Source: Anisakis pegreffii (lineage: Eukaryota > Nematoda > Chromadorea > Rhabditida > Anisakidae). From it: DNA of 64,000 nucleotides. Each line of letters starts with the position of its first letter. Within the stretch, counting starts at the first letter, position 1. This document shows positions 46,714 to 58,800 of the stretch, piece by piece. The notes under the pieces are model-generated. The model was not told where the DNA came from, did not search any database, and saw nothing but the letters and a program-made list of their open reading frames with translations. A program made the translations under genes and the position numbers. Location: NCBI GenBank assembly GCA_035041965.1, contig JAPYMA010000902.1, positions 124,001 through 188,000 of the forward strand, given 5' to 3'.

Positions 46714-46997
46714 TCACAGTAATATTTCATACAACAAGTACAACTCAACTCGCAACAAAATAAATATCCGCAGTCAACAAGCCGAACTGCTCAAATTTCA
46801 TTTAATATTAAACAATGACTGAAAATGCTTCGCCTTAATTTTTTTCACCCTCGAATTTGTTTACATGCCAGTTTGCATTTATTAATGTGCATTATTAACC
46901 TTTAGTCTGTCTGCATGTGTCATTTATTCTTATAATAACTCAAGCGGTACTAGTCAACACGGATGTGATTATGATAGTGGTTGGGAAGATTCCGTTG

Positions 46998-47026
46998 GAG
47001 GGGGGGGAGAGGGGAGGGGAGGGGGA
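46998..47026 (+). other. Potential G-quadruplex tract
   Basis: Four or more G-runs of length 4-8 separated by 1-3 bases (GGGG, A, GGGG, A, GGGGG), flanked by AT-rich DNA, in the shared promoter region. Confidence 0.6.
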
Positions 47027-47840
47027 GAGATGCCAGAGCGGAATTGAAGAGGTTCAAGAATTGTTGTTTACTGATTTTCATCCATAACTCTTCCGTAGTT
47101 GCCCTATAATAGTCTGAAAATGTTTGTCTGATTATATGGAACTGATTCCTCCGAAAATACCGACGAAATCCTGGCAACAGTCTTCATGATCAATAGTTCA
47201 AATCTTAAAGTTTCTTGCGGTCGGTCGCTGAGAAATAATAGATTGTCAGAAGAAGGGGAAATTGTGATCAAAAGGATTGTTGGAGTGGAGTGGAGGAATG
47301 AAGAGCTGAGGAATGCCATACAACTAATGCGAATACAAGGGCTTGGAAAACACTGCATTACGAGGTCAACTTGACTAGAATATCAAATCGCTTCAATTAC
47401 GCTTTAAACAATTGATCATTTATTTTGTCACGAATTTACTTATATTCATTCCACGTGCAAACGTCGCCTTTTGCGAATATCGCTTAAGGTAGAAGCCATT
47501 TCATAAGGTTTTTGTTTGCTGGACGGTTATCAGTTCAGCTAGAGTCGTTTACGTACCTTTTGAAGGTTTTATTGTTTGGATATTATGAGTGTTACGGTTT
47601 TGGTTTCCGGAATTGTAGAGAACTTCGTGTTCATGAGAATTATTTATGTGAGGTAGTTTGTGGCTATTAATAAAATTGCTCGGATTTGATTTGAACTGAA
47701 GCTTTGAGTAACGTTCTTAATGCATTATGGTCTGATGAAATTGCATTCGCAGTGGTGGTGCGACTGAATCACTCTTCAGTATGATGAAATTAGTTTGGTT
47801 TAGTTCCAACGGGATGACATAATGAATTTGAGGTGTACCT

Positions 47841-47848
47841 TCTTTCAG
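47841..47848 (+). promoter_or_regulatory. Trans-splice acceptor candidate of the ABCG gene
   Basis: TCTTTCAG ends four bases before the ATG at 47853. Confidence 0.5.
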
Positions 47849-47852
47849 TGTG

Positions 47853-50800
47853 ATGCTTCGTAAGAACGGCGAATTAGACGATGACATTCCATCGTTGGAA
47901 GTCAACGGTGAAATCTCGATCACGTTTCGTTAAGTTACACATTTTTCATCCACTCACAAATGGCCACTTTCCGAATCATTCACGATCAGTGATATTCGAT
48001 CGCCATCACTTTGAGCAATCTATATGATTAATGTGGATCTGCTGAAATTCTCATCGTATTTGTCAATTACTGCAATGCATTTGAAACAAGGGCTGCGCAT
48101 TTCAAATGAACAATTGACCGCTTGCATTTATGGTTCGAAATGTTATGGTGAATGATTTGAAGAGAGTCGAAACGGTAAGCAAGTAACGTGGACAGATCTA
48201 ACAGTAACAGTGCCGCTAAACGCGAATCGAAATTCACATTTTTGGCATAAAGCGAGTGATGATGAACGTAAAACAGTTCTGAACGAAGGTATTTGAGTAT
48301 TTAAATTAATGTTGTGCATGGAGTCCTCGAATTCAGGATCTCCGTCTCCGAATCCCCTCCCCCAACCATTTTCGAGCGGCAGCCATTTTCGGGGTCTCTC
48401 CTCGTCCCCGATCCTCCACTACCTCCTGGCTACATAGAATTTGAATGCATCATGTAAATGATTTCAACATTTCCTTCGATGACGTTAAAGAAATTCCCTT
48501 TTTCGTGATTCCTGAATGATGGTTCTTGATGAATTACACGTGATACAGTGTCTACAGTAGCTGAATGATGTTTTCAGTGTCTGGTTACGCATGTCCTGGC
48601 GAGCTGCTTGCAATAATGGGTGGGAGGTAATACTGGCAAGAATATTTATATCATTACTTTAATGATCCATTTATCAGAATTCGTTACTGGAATGCAAATG
48701 GGAAATAAAAAGATATTCAAATTAAGTCAATATATGCTAGCTCTTCTCAGCCTTGAAACGTGGCATTTCAGCGGTACCGGCAAGACTGTATTGATGAATA
48801 CGTTGACGGGATTCGAACAGAAGAATGTCAAAGTGACCGGTTTGTCACCTTTAAAGTTCTTCTGTTAACTTCTCATTAAAAGCAGCAACATCTTACTTTA
48901 TTACTTTTACATACTTTCCATTCCGTGAGTGACTGCTCCAAACTGTTCGAGTGTTCACGGAGTCACAGTTTCAGATACAGCAGCTATCAGTGAGTTGTGA
49001 GTCGTCTGCATCCTGTTTCAATTCATTTCAGGAGTGGTCACTGTGAACGGTGAGGAATTGCAGTCGACCGATATGAGACGTGTTTCGGCTTATGTGCAAC
49101 AAGGCGATATGTTCATCGGTACTTTGACAGTCAGAGAGCAACTGCAGTTCTCGGTACATTACATTCAGAGTGTGCAACCTCATTCGCCGATCACCGTATT
49201 TCTACTCCTAATGAATTTGCCACCACTACCGATTTTTATCTCCACGCACCGTTCCTTTATCAGTCTCACTATATTTCTCAAGAAACAGGCACAAACTTTG
49301 GCTTCAAAATCCTGGCGAACGCTTCAAAAGTTATCGTCGCTGCTCACAGAGTGCTTTTTAGGCAGAAATGCGAATGGATCGAAGTATACCAAAAGAACTG
49401 AGGGAAAAAAGAGTTAAACAAGTCATTAAAGATGTGAGTGGTCACTTTGTGAATGTCTTGAGTAGTTGGTGCATGACAAATATCAAATACGACTAAGATT
49501 CCTATATTTAATACAAATTTGCAGCTTGGATTGGGTAGGTGTGAGAACACACTTATCGGTGTTCCGAACAGAGTCAAGGGCATTTCATGTGGTGAAAGTA
49601 AACGGTTGGCGTTCGCTTGTGAGGTGCCAAGCCAACTTCATTCGTTAATTTTTCTTTTCCTGAAACAAGCATTTGTTGATGCAACGAATATGTAAACCAT
49701 CCCTGATTTCAGATTCTCACCGACCCACCGATTCTGTTCTGTGATGAGCCAACGTCTGGACTAGATGCTTTCATGGCTGCACAAGTGGTCAGCTGCCTCA
49801 AAGATATGGCCAGACAAAGGAAGACAATCATCGTAACTATACATCAACCGTCAACCCAAGTCTTTCATATGTTCGACAAGTATCTTTTTACACATCCCAA
49901 TTCAACAGCCTTCTCATAACCGTAACTTACTTCAGTGTTTCTTCGGAATCTTCACTCAATCTTCATATCACCACCTCAGATCAAATTTGGTTCACAAACT
50001 AACTGCTTTATATACCAAAAGATTTCTCTCCAGCAGATACTGCTCCTTCACTTCTCATATTAAAACATTCGGCTCTCGAAATTGTTCTGGATACTAATTC
50101 TAGCCTTTGTTTGATGGCGATGGGACAAGTGGCTTATTTTGGTCCGGTTGCGAGAGTGTGCGATTTTTGGAATGAGTCAGTTGGTTCTTTTGATTCAACA
50201 CCAGCATCGCATCTCACCTTTGCAGACTGAACGTGCTTGAAAGATGCAATTGAAGATGATCCGAAATTAAATTTTGCATTGTCCTCAAAGATGTGATATT
50301 AATGATCCATCCGTTTCTATTTATTTCAAGTCACAACTAACACCAATTGCAGCCTATCGTCACTCACTCTTCATATCAGTTATCGAATATGACTATTTCA
50401 GTGCTTGCTACGTTCTAAGTTGTCTTATAAGGCTTCCAATTGACTGCAGGATCGGTCTTGAATGTCCACCAACGTTCAATCCAGCTGATCATGTGATACG
50501 AACACTGTCAGTTGCTGAAACGGACCAAGTGACGTCTACTGATCGAATACGTGTATGTTCATCCTTCTGCAGTGAATAATTAAGGCTGTTATATAGCAAT
50601 AAAGTAACGATCAGTAAGTGGCACTTTCGTGTTCCAATAACCTGCCATGCTGTCAAACGCAAATTTGATTCGTTTACTTGAGCTTATTATCGATTCGCTT
50701 AAGATGACATCGATAATTTTGTTAAATGATTGTGAGCTTGAATGTTATCTAATTATGTTGAAAAACCAGACTACCAAATGGTTTGAAAATTCTGCAATCC

Positions 50801-53214
50801 TCTTCTTTGGCGATCAAATAGATGTGTGCTACTGATGAAACCAAAAAGGTTGTTTACAGATGATACGAACGAAGTATGAGGAATCAGAGTATGGAATGAA
50901 AGTGTATAGAAAAACACATGGAAAGGGCTCGAAGCACTTAATTGGAAATGCAGATTTAAGAGGAGTGAAGAAGTAGGTGGAAATAAGGACAGTTGATACG
51001 TTTAAGAAAGGTTCAAGTTACTGACAATGAAGTTGATATAAATACTATATCAGTGCCGAATAAAAAAGTGATTGATGAGTTGTTGCCATAAATGACAATA
51101 CTCAACAATTATAATTCAGATATCCGGTAGGCTTCTGCAAACAAACTGCAGCGTTATTTCGACGTTCATTTCTGACCACATTGCGCGATCCACTTTTGTT
51201 AAAAGTAAAATTCATTCAAGTTATTGTAAGTGATTCTTTCGTATGCTATCAACTCTAGAAGAACATTCGAATTCGATGCTTTCTCTTTCAAAAATACTCA
51301 TCTTATATCTATCTGATATCTCTCTTCATTAAACCTGAAAATATAATTTTTGATTATTGCCGGATGCACACATAAGTAATCATTTTGTTTCGTAGACATT
51401 CCTGATAAGATATATTTAATTTTAAAGGCTACCTCTCTTGTTATTGGAATCGTGAACTTGCGCACAAAACTCAGCGGACCAACAGTAATGAATATTGAGG
51501 GTGTTCTCTATAATACCGTTCGAGATATGAACTTCATGTTCTTATTCCCGTCAATCAACGTTAGTTATTGTATTAGCGCTCTTCTGACTTCATTATCATC
51601 TGACTCATCATCAGCTAGATTCGTTGCAGACAATCACTTCGGAATTGCCCATTTTTCTTCGAGAACATCGCTCTGGTGTGTATCGAGCTGAAACGTACTA
51701 CATTGCGAAATCATTTGCTGAGGTGATCGAAGTAGTCATTCACTTTAATACATTCATTCGCTTCTTAATTGACCTTATTTATGATCACTGAGTACACTTA
51801 GAATGTGCTGTCGAAGTGAACGATTATCTCATGTTTTGTGATCGATTGATTCGTTCTCAAATCAGTAAATTGAACGCTCGTTATGACTGTTTAAGAATGA
51901 AATAAAACTTCAATGTGTGAATCATTTCAACGACGAATGAACAGCAAACTATTTCAGGTGCCACAATACACTATTTTGCCGATTATATACTCGATAATAG
52001 TATATTGGATGAGTGGTATGTTTTAAATTGAAATGTTCATGAATTATTCCATAGAGAGCACGTCAGAGCCATAATTGTTGTGAAAGATTGTGCCTCTAGC
52101 TGTATACTATAGCAAAGATTGCCGTATCCATCGAACATTTTCAAAGATCTGCTTGCAGAAATACGAGACAAGATGGGCAGAATTGATCTTGTAATTTCAG
52201 GATTGAATGCAAATATTTTATCCTTCATCACCTATACTTTACTCACAATTTTGTTGACATACGTTGCCATCTCTATCGGTAAGAATGCTCTCATCATCGT
52301 CGTTCGATGCCTTAAAAGCGAACGCCTCAATTCTTCAGGATTATTCATTACGCAAAAGCCCACTTCATCTTTTCATATTTACATATTCATCTATATGTAT
52401 TCATTCGAAAAATTTAACAGCGGAAAATAACAGTCAATGATTATTCAATTCAATCTGCTAAAAATTATTCCAACTGCTTCTCAGTATTCACACAGATCCG
52501 TTTTGTTGCCTACTTGAAAACATTTTGAAAGTGATTACTAATGAAGTGTCATTTGAAGCGTACGCTGGTGCTTGCGTGTTCGGTGAAGATAGTTTAGCAT
52601 TAACCTATATGCCTTGTTTCATTCTACCGATGCTCGTTTTCGGTGGCTTTTATATCAGTTTCCATTCGATTCCATTCTACTTCAGTTGGTTTTCACTCTT
52701 ATCGTGGTTTCGTTACGGCTTCGAAGCACTTCAGATCAATCAGTGGCGGAGTATTTCGATAATCCCAGGTAGGTCATCTCCAACGACCATCTATCTCTCA
52801 CGCCTACCGCTTTCAATCAAAAACATACTACTGGCTCAGCGAACTGAGAAGCGCTTCTTGTCATCGGACATGATAAGTTTAGTTGAAACGGTGAAATGAA
52901 CGTTGAGTTCTAATGTGGTGCATATTCAACTCGAGCAAATTTCGTGTTTTGCATCTGGCTCATTCAGTGCAAAATAATCGATTCATCATTCAGCTCCAAT
53001 CTACTGGCTTTGAGGATGTGAAAACGGAACGATGGAGAGCTCAGTTGACGGTTATTGTCCAGCGCGGGATGGATTTGGCTTATTGGTTCGACGTGGAATG
53101 GGAACATCCAAATCCATGATATTGTTTGATATAATCATCCTAGTGATCATGTTCGTGGTGTTTCGCTTTATTGGTCTATTCGCACTCCTCCTCAGAGTTA
53201 GACAAATGCGATAA
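47853..53214 (+). CDS. ABCG (white) family half-transporter
   Basis: Eighteen exons: 47853-47907, 48163-48288, 48578-48626, 48772-48839, 49032-49153, 49362-49433, 49525-49623, 49713-49879, 50104-50175, 50450-50552, 50860-50972, 51120-51225, 51428-51559, 51630-51722, 51958-52015, 52201-52278, 52559-52768, 53015-53214. Phases close over 1923 nt (640 aa), the usual size. The ATP-binding domain comes first: Walker A GGSGTGKT (75-82), signature ISCGES (184-189), Walker [13 protein letters not shown] (204-215), switch His241 in TIHQPS. The membrane domain follows with [50 protein letters not shown] and a last helix [24 protein letters not shown] half-transporters dimerise to move sterols, pigment precursors or drugs; the substrate here is unknown. 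The first exon end could alternatively be the donor at about 47930. The signature has Cys where Gly is usual. Confidence 0.9.
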
Positions 53215-53264
53215 ATTGAAATCATTTTGCATTCCCATTTATAAATCATCCGTTCTTAATTCCG

Positions 53265-53270
53265 AATAAA
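53265..53270 (+). terminator. Polyadenylation signal of the ABCG gene
   Basis: AATAAA 51 bp after the stop codon at 53214. Confidence 0.65.
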
Positions 53271-53379
53271 TATTTGAAATTTGATTCATTTATTTATGCA
53301 TGTTCTTAGCCTATCAATGGACATCAATACTCTTCAAGATCACTGCAATTTCATTATTATCGCAGTTGAATGCTCTTTC

Positions 53380-54070
53380 CATCCATGTTCCACCCGCCAT
53401 TTTACCTATGTGATCTTACCACTTTAATAGGTGGCCCCGACCTCTTCCCAATTATAGGCTGCTCTTCTGCGCATTTCTTCACCTAACTGTTATTGTCCAT
53501 TAACGATACTTTTCTTGCCCATTTAATCTTCCTTCTCCTCGTATAATTTACGAAGTCCTAAACCTTTCTTACCCCCTCCCCTGACCATTTGTTTGATTTC
53601 TTTTACTGTTTGGCCATTGATTTGATTACAATGTCCCTTTCTGTGGTTTCCCTTTTTGATTTCCTACCCCTAACATCGTCCTCTCCAGCCTTTGTGCACC
53701 CCCATCATAATCTCCAATTTCTCTGTCAGTATCCATATTTACAACTCGTGTAACACCACCGTAAACAACACTCATCACGCAAACATCGTTTCAATGCCAT
53801 TTCAACCCTCTTCAGTGAAAAATTCTTTATATTTATAGAACGATTTTTATCTGACTTTTATTCCGTTTCTTATTTCGGTTTCCTCTTACCTTCTCAAGGT
53901 TATGAGCTGGCCGAGGTGTGTAAACTCGGTGACTTTTTTTTGGTAACCTTTGTGAGTAGTGCGTTAATTGCATGATCTTCGTTTTGGCGATGTTGATCTT
54001 TAATCCAATTTTGCTACTTTCCCGAATGAGATCTGTCCTTATCTGAGTGCAAGCAAGTGAAAGCAGCACA
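53380..54070 (-). pseudogene. Relic of a non-LTR retrotransposon (reverse transcriptase)
   Basis: On the minus strand a frame from 54069 reads SKIGLKINIAKTKIMQL, the motif that follows the YADD region in RTE/CR1-type reverse transcriptases. Further downstream the same strand has EMRRRAAYNWEEVG and VKWRVEHGWKEHST near 53390-53480, which resemble degraded C-terminal element sequence but are interrupted by stops. No complete domain remains. Confidence 0.5.
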
Positions 54071-54321
54071 ATGCCATTAACAATTCAGCAATTGTTCAAC
54101 ATTTTCCCATCAAATTTGATGTCCTCATTCCGTCAGCCTAACTCTTCGAATAGCAGGTGCCGAGTGCTTTTGCTGATATCCTATCCCTTCGCATATCACT
54201 CTTCAAGTAGTCAACGCAAAAATCAATGTACAGTCTAGTGACATTCTGCTAACTGTGTAACTTTTGGCGAAGTGTTCTTCTTGTATTTACTGGGGAAAGT
54301 GTAATGGGTGACCGACAAATG

Positions 54322-54435
54322 CATCTACGACAAGCCCAACTCCGACATTCTACTCAATGATCAGGAACGCATTGTCATAGACTTTCGCAGTGCATATTGT
54401 CGGAGTGGACATTGTCGTAGAGCAAAGTGTCGGAG
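54322..54435. repeat. Foldback element
   Basis: CTACGACAAGCCCAACTCCGA at 54326 is matched in inverted orientation by ATTGTCGGAGTGGACATTGTCGTAG-type sequence at 54388-54413, and again partly by GTGTCGGAGACCC at 54421. The arms are about 30 bp and about 75% alike. Confidence 0.6.
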
Positions 54436-55748
54436 ACCCAGTTTAATGGATCTACTCAGGACGTGATATATTCTCAAGAAATTTCGTTATTCTTAAGGAA
54501 GTAGGTTTTGAAACAGACGGTTTCCGGTGATCATTGACAGGACAGCCGGCTGTGATTTCGGTGGTTGGCTGCCGATCTTCATAGGCCGCAGAAATTCGGT
54601 GCCAGCAAGCTGCCGGCTTCAGTTTTCGTTTTATGTTCTTGATGTGTGTTCGTAACAATTCTAATTTAATAATTTTGCTACATTCCATAGAACGTTTTCA
54701 TCATTCTAAACACGTTTCCACTCTTCAGCAGACTCTGGTGGGACTGCTCTCTGAATCTCGGTGACAACGTCGACGACACGAGTCTTGGATATTTCGTTAA
54801 GATCGCTCTGTTGTTTCTCCCAGTTTGGCCATAAACTCTATAATACATCGGCCAGCACACTGCCTCTCATCAACACGCAGTCTGTGGATCACAGCTGTCG
54901 AAAAATTTTATCGACACTGAAAAGTCGTCAAACCTTTTTAACGTTCTTTCAAGGTTCTTTTTGATTTCTTTCTAAACAGTTACTTATTACGGTATGAGAC
55001 CACAGCGCCGATGCTTCGTAATTATAAAGTTGAATTGATGAAGAGAATGGATAAAAAGATACACTTCCTTATTATATGTGCGAGGTGAAATCGCTGTTTT
55101 ATGCTGATTTAATCACATATAAGTGGCATGAATGAATCGACAAATTTAAAATTCTGCCGCTTAGTGATGTGTTGGAATAAACGGCAGAAAAAAGAAGCAC
55201 CACACATATGATAAACTGCTACAGATTATCGTGCATCCAGTCACTATGTATGGAATTATGCCTATCGTCTGATTGCATTTGATAGAAATATTATGCAAAG
55301 TGCAAAGCACAGTAGGAATACAGGATAGTACGGCATTTGTTAAGTGGTTATATGTACTGTTGCTTTTTAGGGTTGAGTCTCAGCTGATTTTTCATTAGAA
55401 AAGATGCATATGCAAATTAGAGCAAGTGTGAATGTGTTGTTTAACAGAAAGGGAAGGAGATCAATATGTATTGGGAAGGGAACATGTTGAACATATTGTT
55501 GATTCATCGAATTGCGATCGCCTGCTGTTTGAACAATTATTCATTCATTTAGTGATGCTGCCTGTCTGATTCAATGTTTGCATCAAACTCTGGTGTGATG
55601 TGAGATATAATTATATAAATGCGTGTGGAGAGATACAAATTCAATTTTGTTGGAGATGCGATATTAACTCGTGTGATGAGATGGACATCGCTTATGCTAT
55701 TTTCCCTGTACAACTTTTTTGAATGGACGATGCTAGGTTTATTTTGAT

Positions 55749-55757
55749 AATTTTCAG
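55749..55757 (+). promoter_or_regulatory. Trans-splice acceptor candidate of the CARS gene
   Basis: AATTTTCAG lies 50 bases before the ATG at 55808, with no other ATG between. Confidence 0.5.
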
Positions 55758-55807
55758 CTGTCACTAAGCGTTTTTTGGGTACTCAAAAGTCAAAGAGCGT
55801 ACGAGAA

Positions 55808-58800
55808 ATGTCAGTGAATGGGAGTAACAACACACCAGCGACGCAGCCAACTAGTGAGGCATTTTCCGAGTTGTCTGTTGATATATTAAATTAATTTGTG
55901 AATAACTTTATTAGATTAGTTGTCTTCTTACTAAATTAAATTCACATCAAAATGGAAATAATTCGATCGTCTCTTAAATTGAAGATAATAGTCATCGTTT
56001 TGTAGCAAAACGAGCATTACATCCATGGAACGTTCCGACACCTTTGAAAAATAACGCCAGACTTCTTCTTCAAAACAGTTTCACTCGCAAGAAGGAACCA
56101 TTCGTGCCACTTCATGATAAACGAGTTAGTTTATTTGGGACCTGTTTTATCCTTAAAATCATGAGATTTTTTAAGGATTGTTCCCAATGAAGGGTGAATG
56201 TTAAATGCCCGTGATACAACTGCAAACGGTACTTACGGATTTCATGCGATCATGGAAAAAGATTGCCAGGAATGGAAGCTAGAAAATAGATGAATGTTAT
56301 AGGTGAAGTGGTACATCTGCGGCCCAACTGTATACGATTCATCGCATATGGGACATGCTCGCGCGTACCTTTCGTTTGATATTGTTCGTCGTGTGTTGCA
56401 GGATTACTTTGGTTATGATGTTGAGTACATTATGAACATCACAGATATCGATGATAAGATTATCAAACGGTATTCGATTTATTTATTTATTTGCGTTAAC
56501 AGTTCACGATTGCACGCATAGTGACCATATCACATTTTTACGTACTTTGATGGGTTGACAGAAAAATTCTGAATCTGATTTCGAGCTGGGGAGTATGATT
56601 AGTCTGTCAAAGAGATAAGGTGTTCAGCCAGACGAGAATCACTCTGTCAGTGGATTAATGCTCTGTTTTCTGAATTAGTTCAACATAAATTTCATTGTTG
56701 CTGGTCATTTCTTAGCATTCATCTGGAGGCAAATATTCACATCGGTAATTTAATTGAATCCGTATTCGAATGCCGATTGGATGTGATCAATTAAAATTGT
56801 TTTAGTGCACGACAAACGCATCTGTTTGAAAGATACTTGTCGAAAGAAGTCACGAAAATGAGTACTAGTGAAGTGATAAAAAATGTTATCAATGCACTCG
56901 AAATGTTCAAGCAAAAGGTTGATGCAGAGACTGATCAGGACAAGAAAAAAATGTACGATATCATGGTAGGTCATTGGCGTAATTCGTTCGTTTCTTGGTG
57001 TCGATTCAATAGCATCGGCATTCGTTGGCATGCTCGATGCATCAGGTTTTTAAGGAATGATGGAATCATTTCTGTTAGATTCAGGAATTTGAGTATGGCT
57101 GAATTAGTGAATAGACTGTGATCAGTTTAATGAGTGGTATATTGATTGATGAGATCAACTGTGGATGAATTCAGAAAGGGTGGTATCTTACACTTAGTGT
57201 TTAAAGGATTGATGAAGTGTGCGATATGTTGTTTTCTTCCGTTTATTGCGCTGTTATTTGAGATTTTGAAAGTGAATGTGGCCGTGAAAAAGTTGGAAAA
57301 GGCCTTGGAGGAAAACGATAAGTCGTCAGTTGTGACGGGGAAGAACGAACTTCTGATGGATGCGAAGGATATATTATCGGATTGGTTAGACACAATGCAT
57401 GGACAAGAAATTAATGACCATGCAGTTTTTGATAAACTTGCGAAGAAGTGAGTGAGGCTTGCTCGTAATCGAAAATTTTGGAGTTGTTTTATGCGATGAC
57501 GATTGATTGGGTTTTGGAATGTTTGTGATTACTGATGCTCCATAGACCTATTTACATTCAGCTTAAAAGTGAGCGTGCAGCAGTTACTTGAAAACGATGA
57601 AAGTAGTTCTGTTACATGTGCTTGATTGTTCATAGTCGATCTCATTCGTTGTAGATTCGAGAATGAATTCCACGTGGATATGGCCAAATTGAACGTCTTG
57701 CCACCGGACGTTCTAACGCGAGTATCTGAGTATGTGCCAGAAATTATCGAATACGTGCAGAAGATAATTGATAATGGGTATGGATATGTGACGAAAGACG
57801 GATCGGTGAGGTTTTATTGAGAATGTTTGATGGTGAATAGTTATAGTGTTAGCAGATTGGGAGTGGAATTGTTGTTGTGAGGTTAGAATCGTAGTGAGAC
57901 ATGTTTGGTTGATGGAGTCGGGTGATAATGAGGGCGTTTGGTTGTTGTTGCAGGTTTACTTCGATACGATGGCGTTTGAAAGCAACCCGAAACATTCTTA
58001 CGCGAAACTGGTACCTGAGGCGTTTGGTGACAGTGAACAACTGCTGAAGAATATGAAAGAAAGTGAAGGAGAACTAAGTATGGGCAATCTCGATGTATGT
58101 AGAGAGATGTATTGCTCTCGATTTATCTTTTGTCCCGTTACACCCGTAAATAACTTATTCAAATTTATTTTATCACTAAGCATTCATTTTTAAGTAAATA
58201 TAATTGATTTCGGTATGCAGCATTTTTGATGTATTTTTGAAAAAGAAATCTATCGAATTGATTGGATGATGATGAGGTGGTTGAGTGTAAGTGCATAATT
58301 ATGTCCATGCCGTTGTTTCTTTCCAGTATAAACGAAATCCAACCGATTTTGCACTGTGGAAATCGTCGAAGAGTGGTGAGCCATTCTGGGATAGTCCGTG
58401 GGGAAAAGGTTAGATTCTGATTGAGCCAACTCGCTTTTGCAGTGCCCATCACGAGAAATATTCACGTTCAAAGCGCAATGTTTTAAGGTCGACCTGGATG
58501 GCATATTGAATGCTCGGCGATGTCGTCAAAAATTTGTGGCTCGCGTCTTGACATCCACTCGGGCGGTTTTGACCTGAAATTCCCGCATCATGACAACGAA
58601 ATTGCGCAGGTTTGTGAACGCATTCTTGTGTTTGAATGCACAAATCTTGTTTTAGTTGCTTTCGGCCCTATCATAAGATCATTTGTCAGAGTCAATTGTA
58701 AAAAGGCAGTCGTTCTGAAAGTATGTCTCTGAAGCGATCGCTTGAAGGCATTCCTTTCTATTATTGGCAAATTTTGAGGTTGAAGCACATTATGATTGCG

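Larger units (their letters stand above)
46714..47852. other. Divergent intergenic region
   Basis: Between the kinase (-) and the transporter (+), so it should contain both promoters. It includes a G-run tract at 46998-47026. No coding segment was recognised. Confidence 0.55.
53271..55807. other. Intergenic region with transposon remains
   Basis: About 2.5 kb between ABCG and cysteinyl-tRNA synthetase. It holds the reverse transcriptase relic (53380-54070), the foldback at 54322-54435 and further short minus-strand open frames at 54452-54860 that may be more retroelement debris. No intact gene. Confidence 0.5.

Noticed and set aside
50973..51119. Extra exon in the ABCG intron near 51000-51060
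   Set aside because: The exons ending at 50972 and starting at 51120 already join in phase, and the candidate carries no conserved residues.
52119..52200. Upstream extension of the ABCG exon at 52201
   Set aside because: The open frame continues leftwards, but the phase of the preceding exon and the conserved YWMSGLNAN join require the acceptor at 52200.
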